From contig NZ_CP117883.1 of assembly GCF_028736215.1 (NCBI RefSeq), forward strand, positions 3,844,001 to 3,908,000: 64,000 nucleotides of DNA. Direction: 5' to 3'. Positions 63,948 to 64,000 of this stretch are shown one piece after another. The position numbers were made by a program, and so were the translations under genes. Source of the stretch: Mucilaginibacter sp. KACC 22773. GTDB lineage: Bacteria; Bacteroidota; Bacteroidia; Sphingobacteriales; Sphingobacteriaceae. The notes under the pieces are model-generated. The model worked only from the letters and a program-made list of their open reading frames with translations. It ran no database searches and was not told the DNA's origin. Each line of letters begins with the position of its first letter. The first letter of the stretch is position 1.

Positions 63948-64000
63948 TTAGTTTTGCAATAGCAGGTTAAAACTGTTCAGTGCTTTTTTGCTCAGCAGGG
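63948..64000 (-). CDS. C-terminal end of upstream trp-operon gene (possibly trpC)
   Basis: The last 16 complete codons (ending LLSKKALNSFNLLLQN) and a TAA at 63948-63950 lie 2 bp before the trpF start. Bacteroidota trp operons often have trpC directly before trpF, so this is probably the end of trpC, but 16 residues are not enough to identify it. Confidence 0.4.
   Translation of the reverse strand, partial: LLSKKALNSFNLLLQN

Noticed and set aside
1..64000. tRNA, rRNA, prophage and polysaccharide utilisation (SusC/SusD) loci were looked for
   Set aside because: No cloverleaf-type or rRNA sequence, phage structural gene or SusD-like lipoprotein was seen; the receptor-like barrels lack a SusD neighbour.

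Overview
The window looks like chromosomal DNA from a Bacteroidota soil or plant-associated bacterium of the Sphingobacteriaceae, probably Mucilaginibacter or a close relative. The signs are outer-membrane beta-barrel proteins with carboxypeptidase-regulatory-like and plug domains, DUF2911/DUF3810/DUF4291 proteins, GH29/GH27/GH127 glycosidases, a LytS/LytTR pair, almost no Shine-Dalgarno sequences, and sphingolipid-type desaturation genes. The genus is inferred from gene content only.

Layout. 1-8.7 kb: a cut-off secreted protein, a DinB-like protein and a minus-strand L-fucose utilisation cluster (fucosidase, mutarotase, UxaA-type dehydratase, SDR, FAH-type hydrolase, lactonase) beside an AraC regulator. 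8.9-16.6 kb: tandem paralogous secreted barrels, a large outer-membrane receptor-like protein and a divergent LytS/LytTR two-component pair. 16.7-20.7 kb: a redox-signalling block made of a cNMP-domain histidine kinase, a receiver fused to a thioredoxin-reductase-like flavoprotein and a UBP zinc finger, then DoxX. 20.9-35.1 kb: assorted DUF proteins, a penicillin-acylase-family hydrolase, a plug/MG2 protein, a PhoU-like protein and a second barrel receptor. 35.3-36.8 kb: a three-gene split HipA system resembling HipBST with a repeated operator. 37.4-46 kb: a two-component system followed by TolC, a short lipoprotein adaptor and an RND pump, then a YncE-like propeller. 46.1-49.2 kb: a desaturase very like eukaryotic sphingolipid delta-4 desaturase, a second di-iron hydroxylase and a propeller protein. 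49.3-54.1 kb: GH27 and GH127 glycosidases. 55.5-57.3 kb: an IS1182-like element inserted in a palindromic intergenic repeat. 57.5-64 kb: a hybrid kinase with a degenerate receiver, a Sua5/YrdC protein and the end of a trp operon (trpF-trpB-trpA).

The most unusual structure is intergenic. At least seven loci carry inverted repeats whose arms are phased in 7- or 8-bp units. The unit sequence differs at each locus, and the arms repeatedly abut or overlap start and stop codons. The clearest are 773-891, 5748-5825, 31091-31234, 32353-32631 (28 copies of one heptamer), 37240-37427 and 62054-62132. Separate families of REP-like palindromes fill other gaps, and one of them has been split by the IS.

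No tRNA, rRNA, CRISPR array, prophage or integrative element was recognised. Functions are assigned from protein motifs read by eye; no database search was possible.
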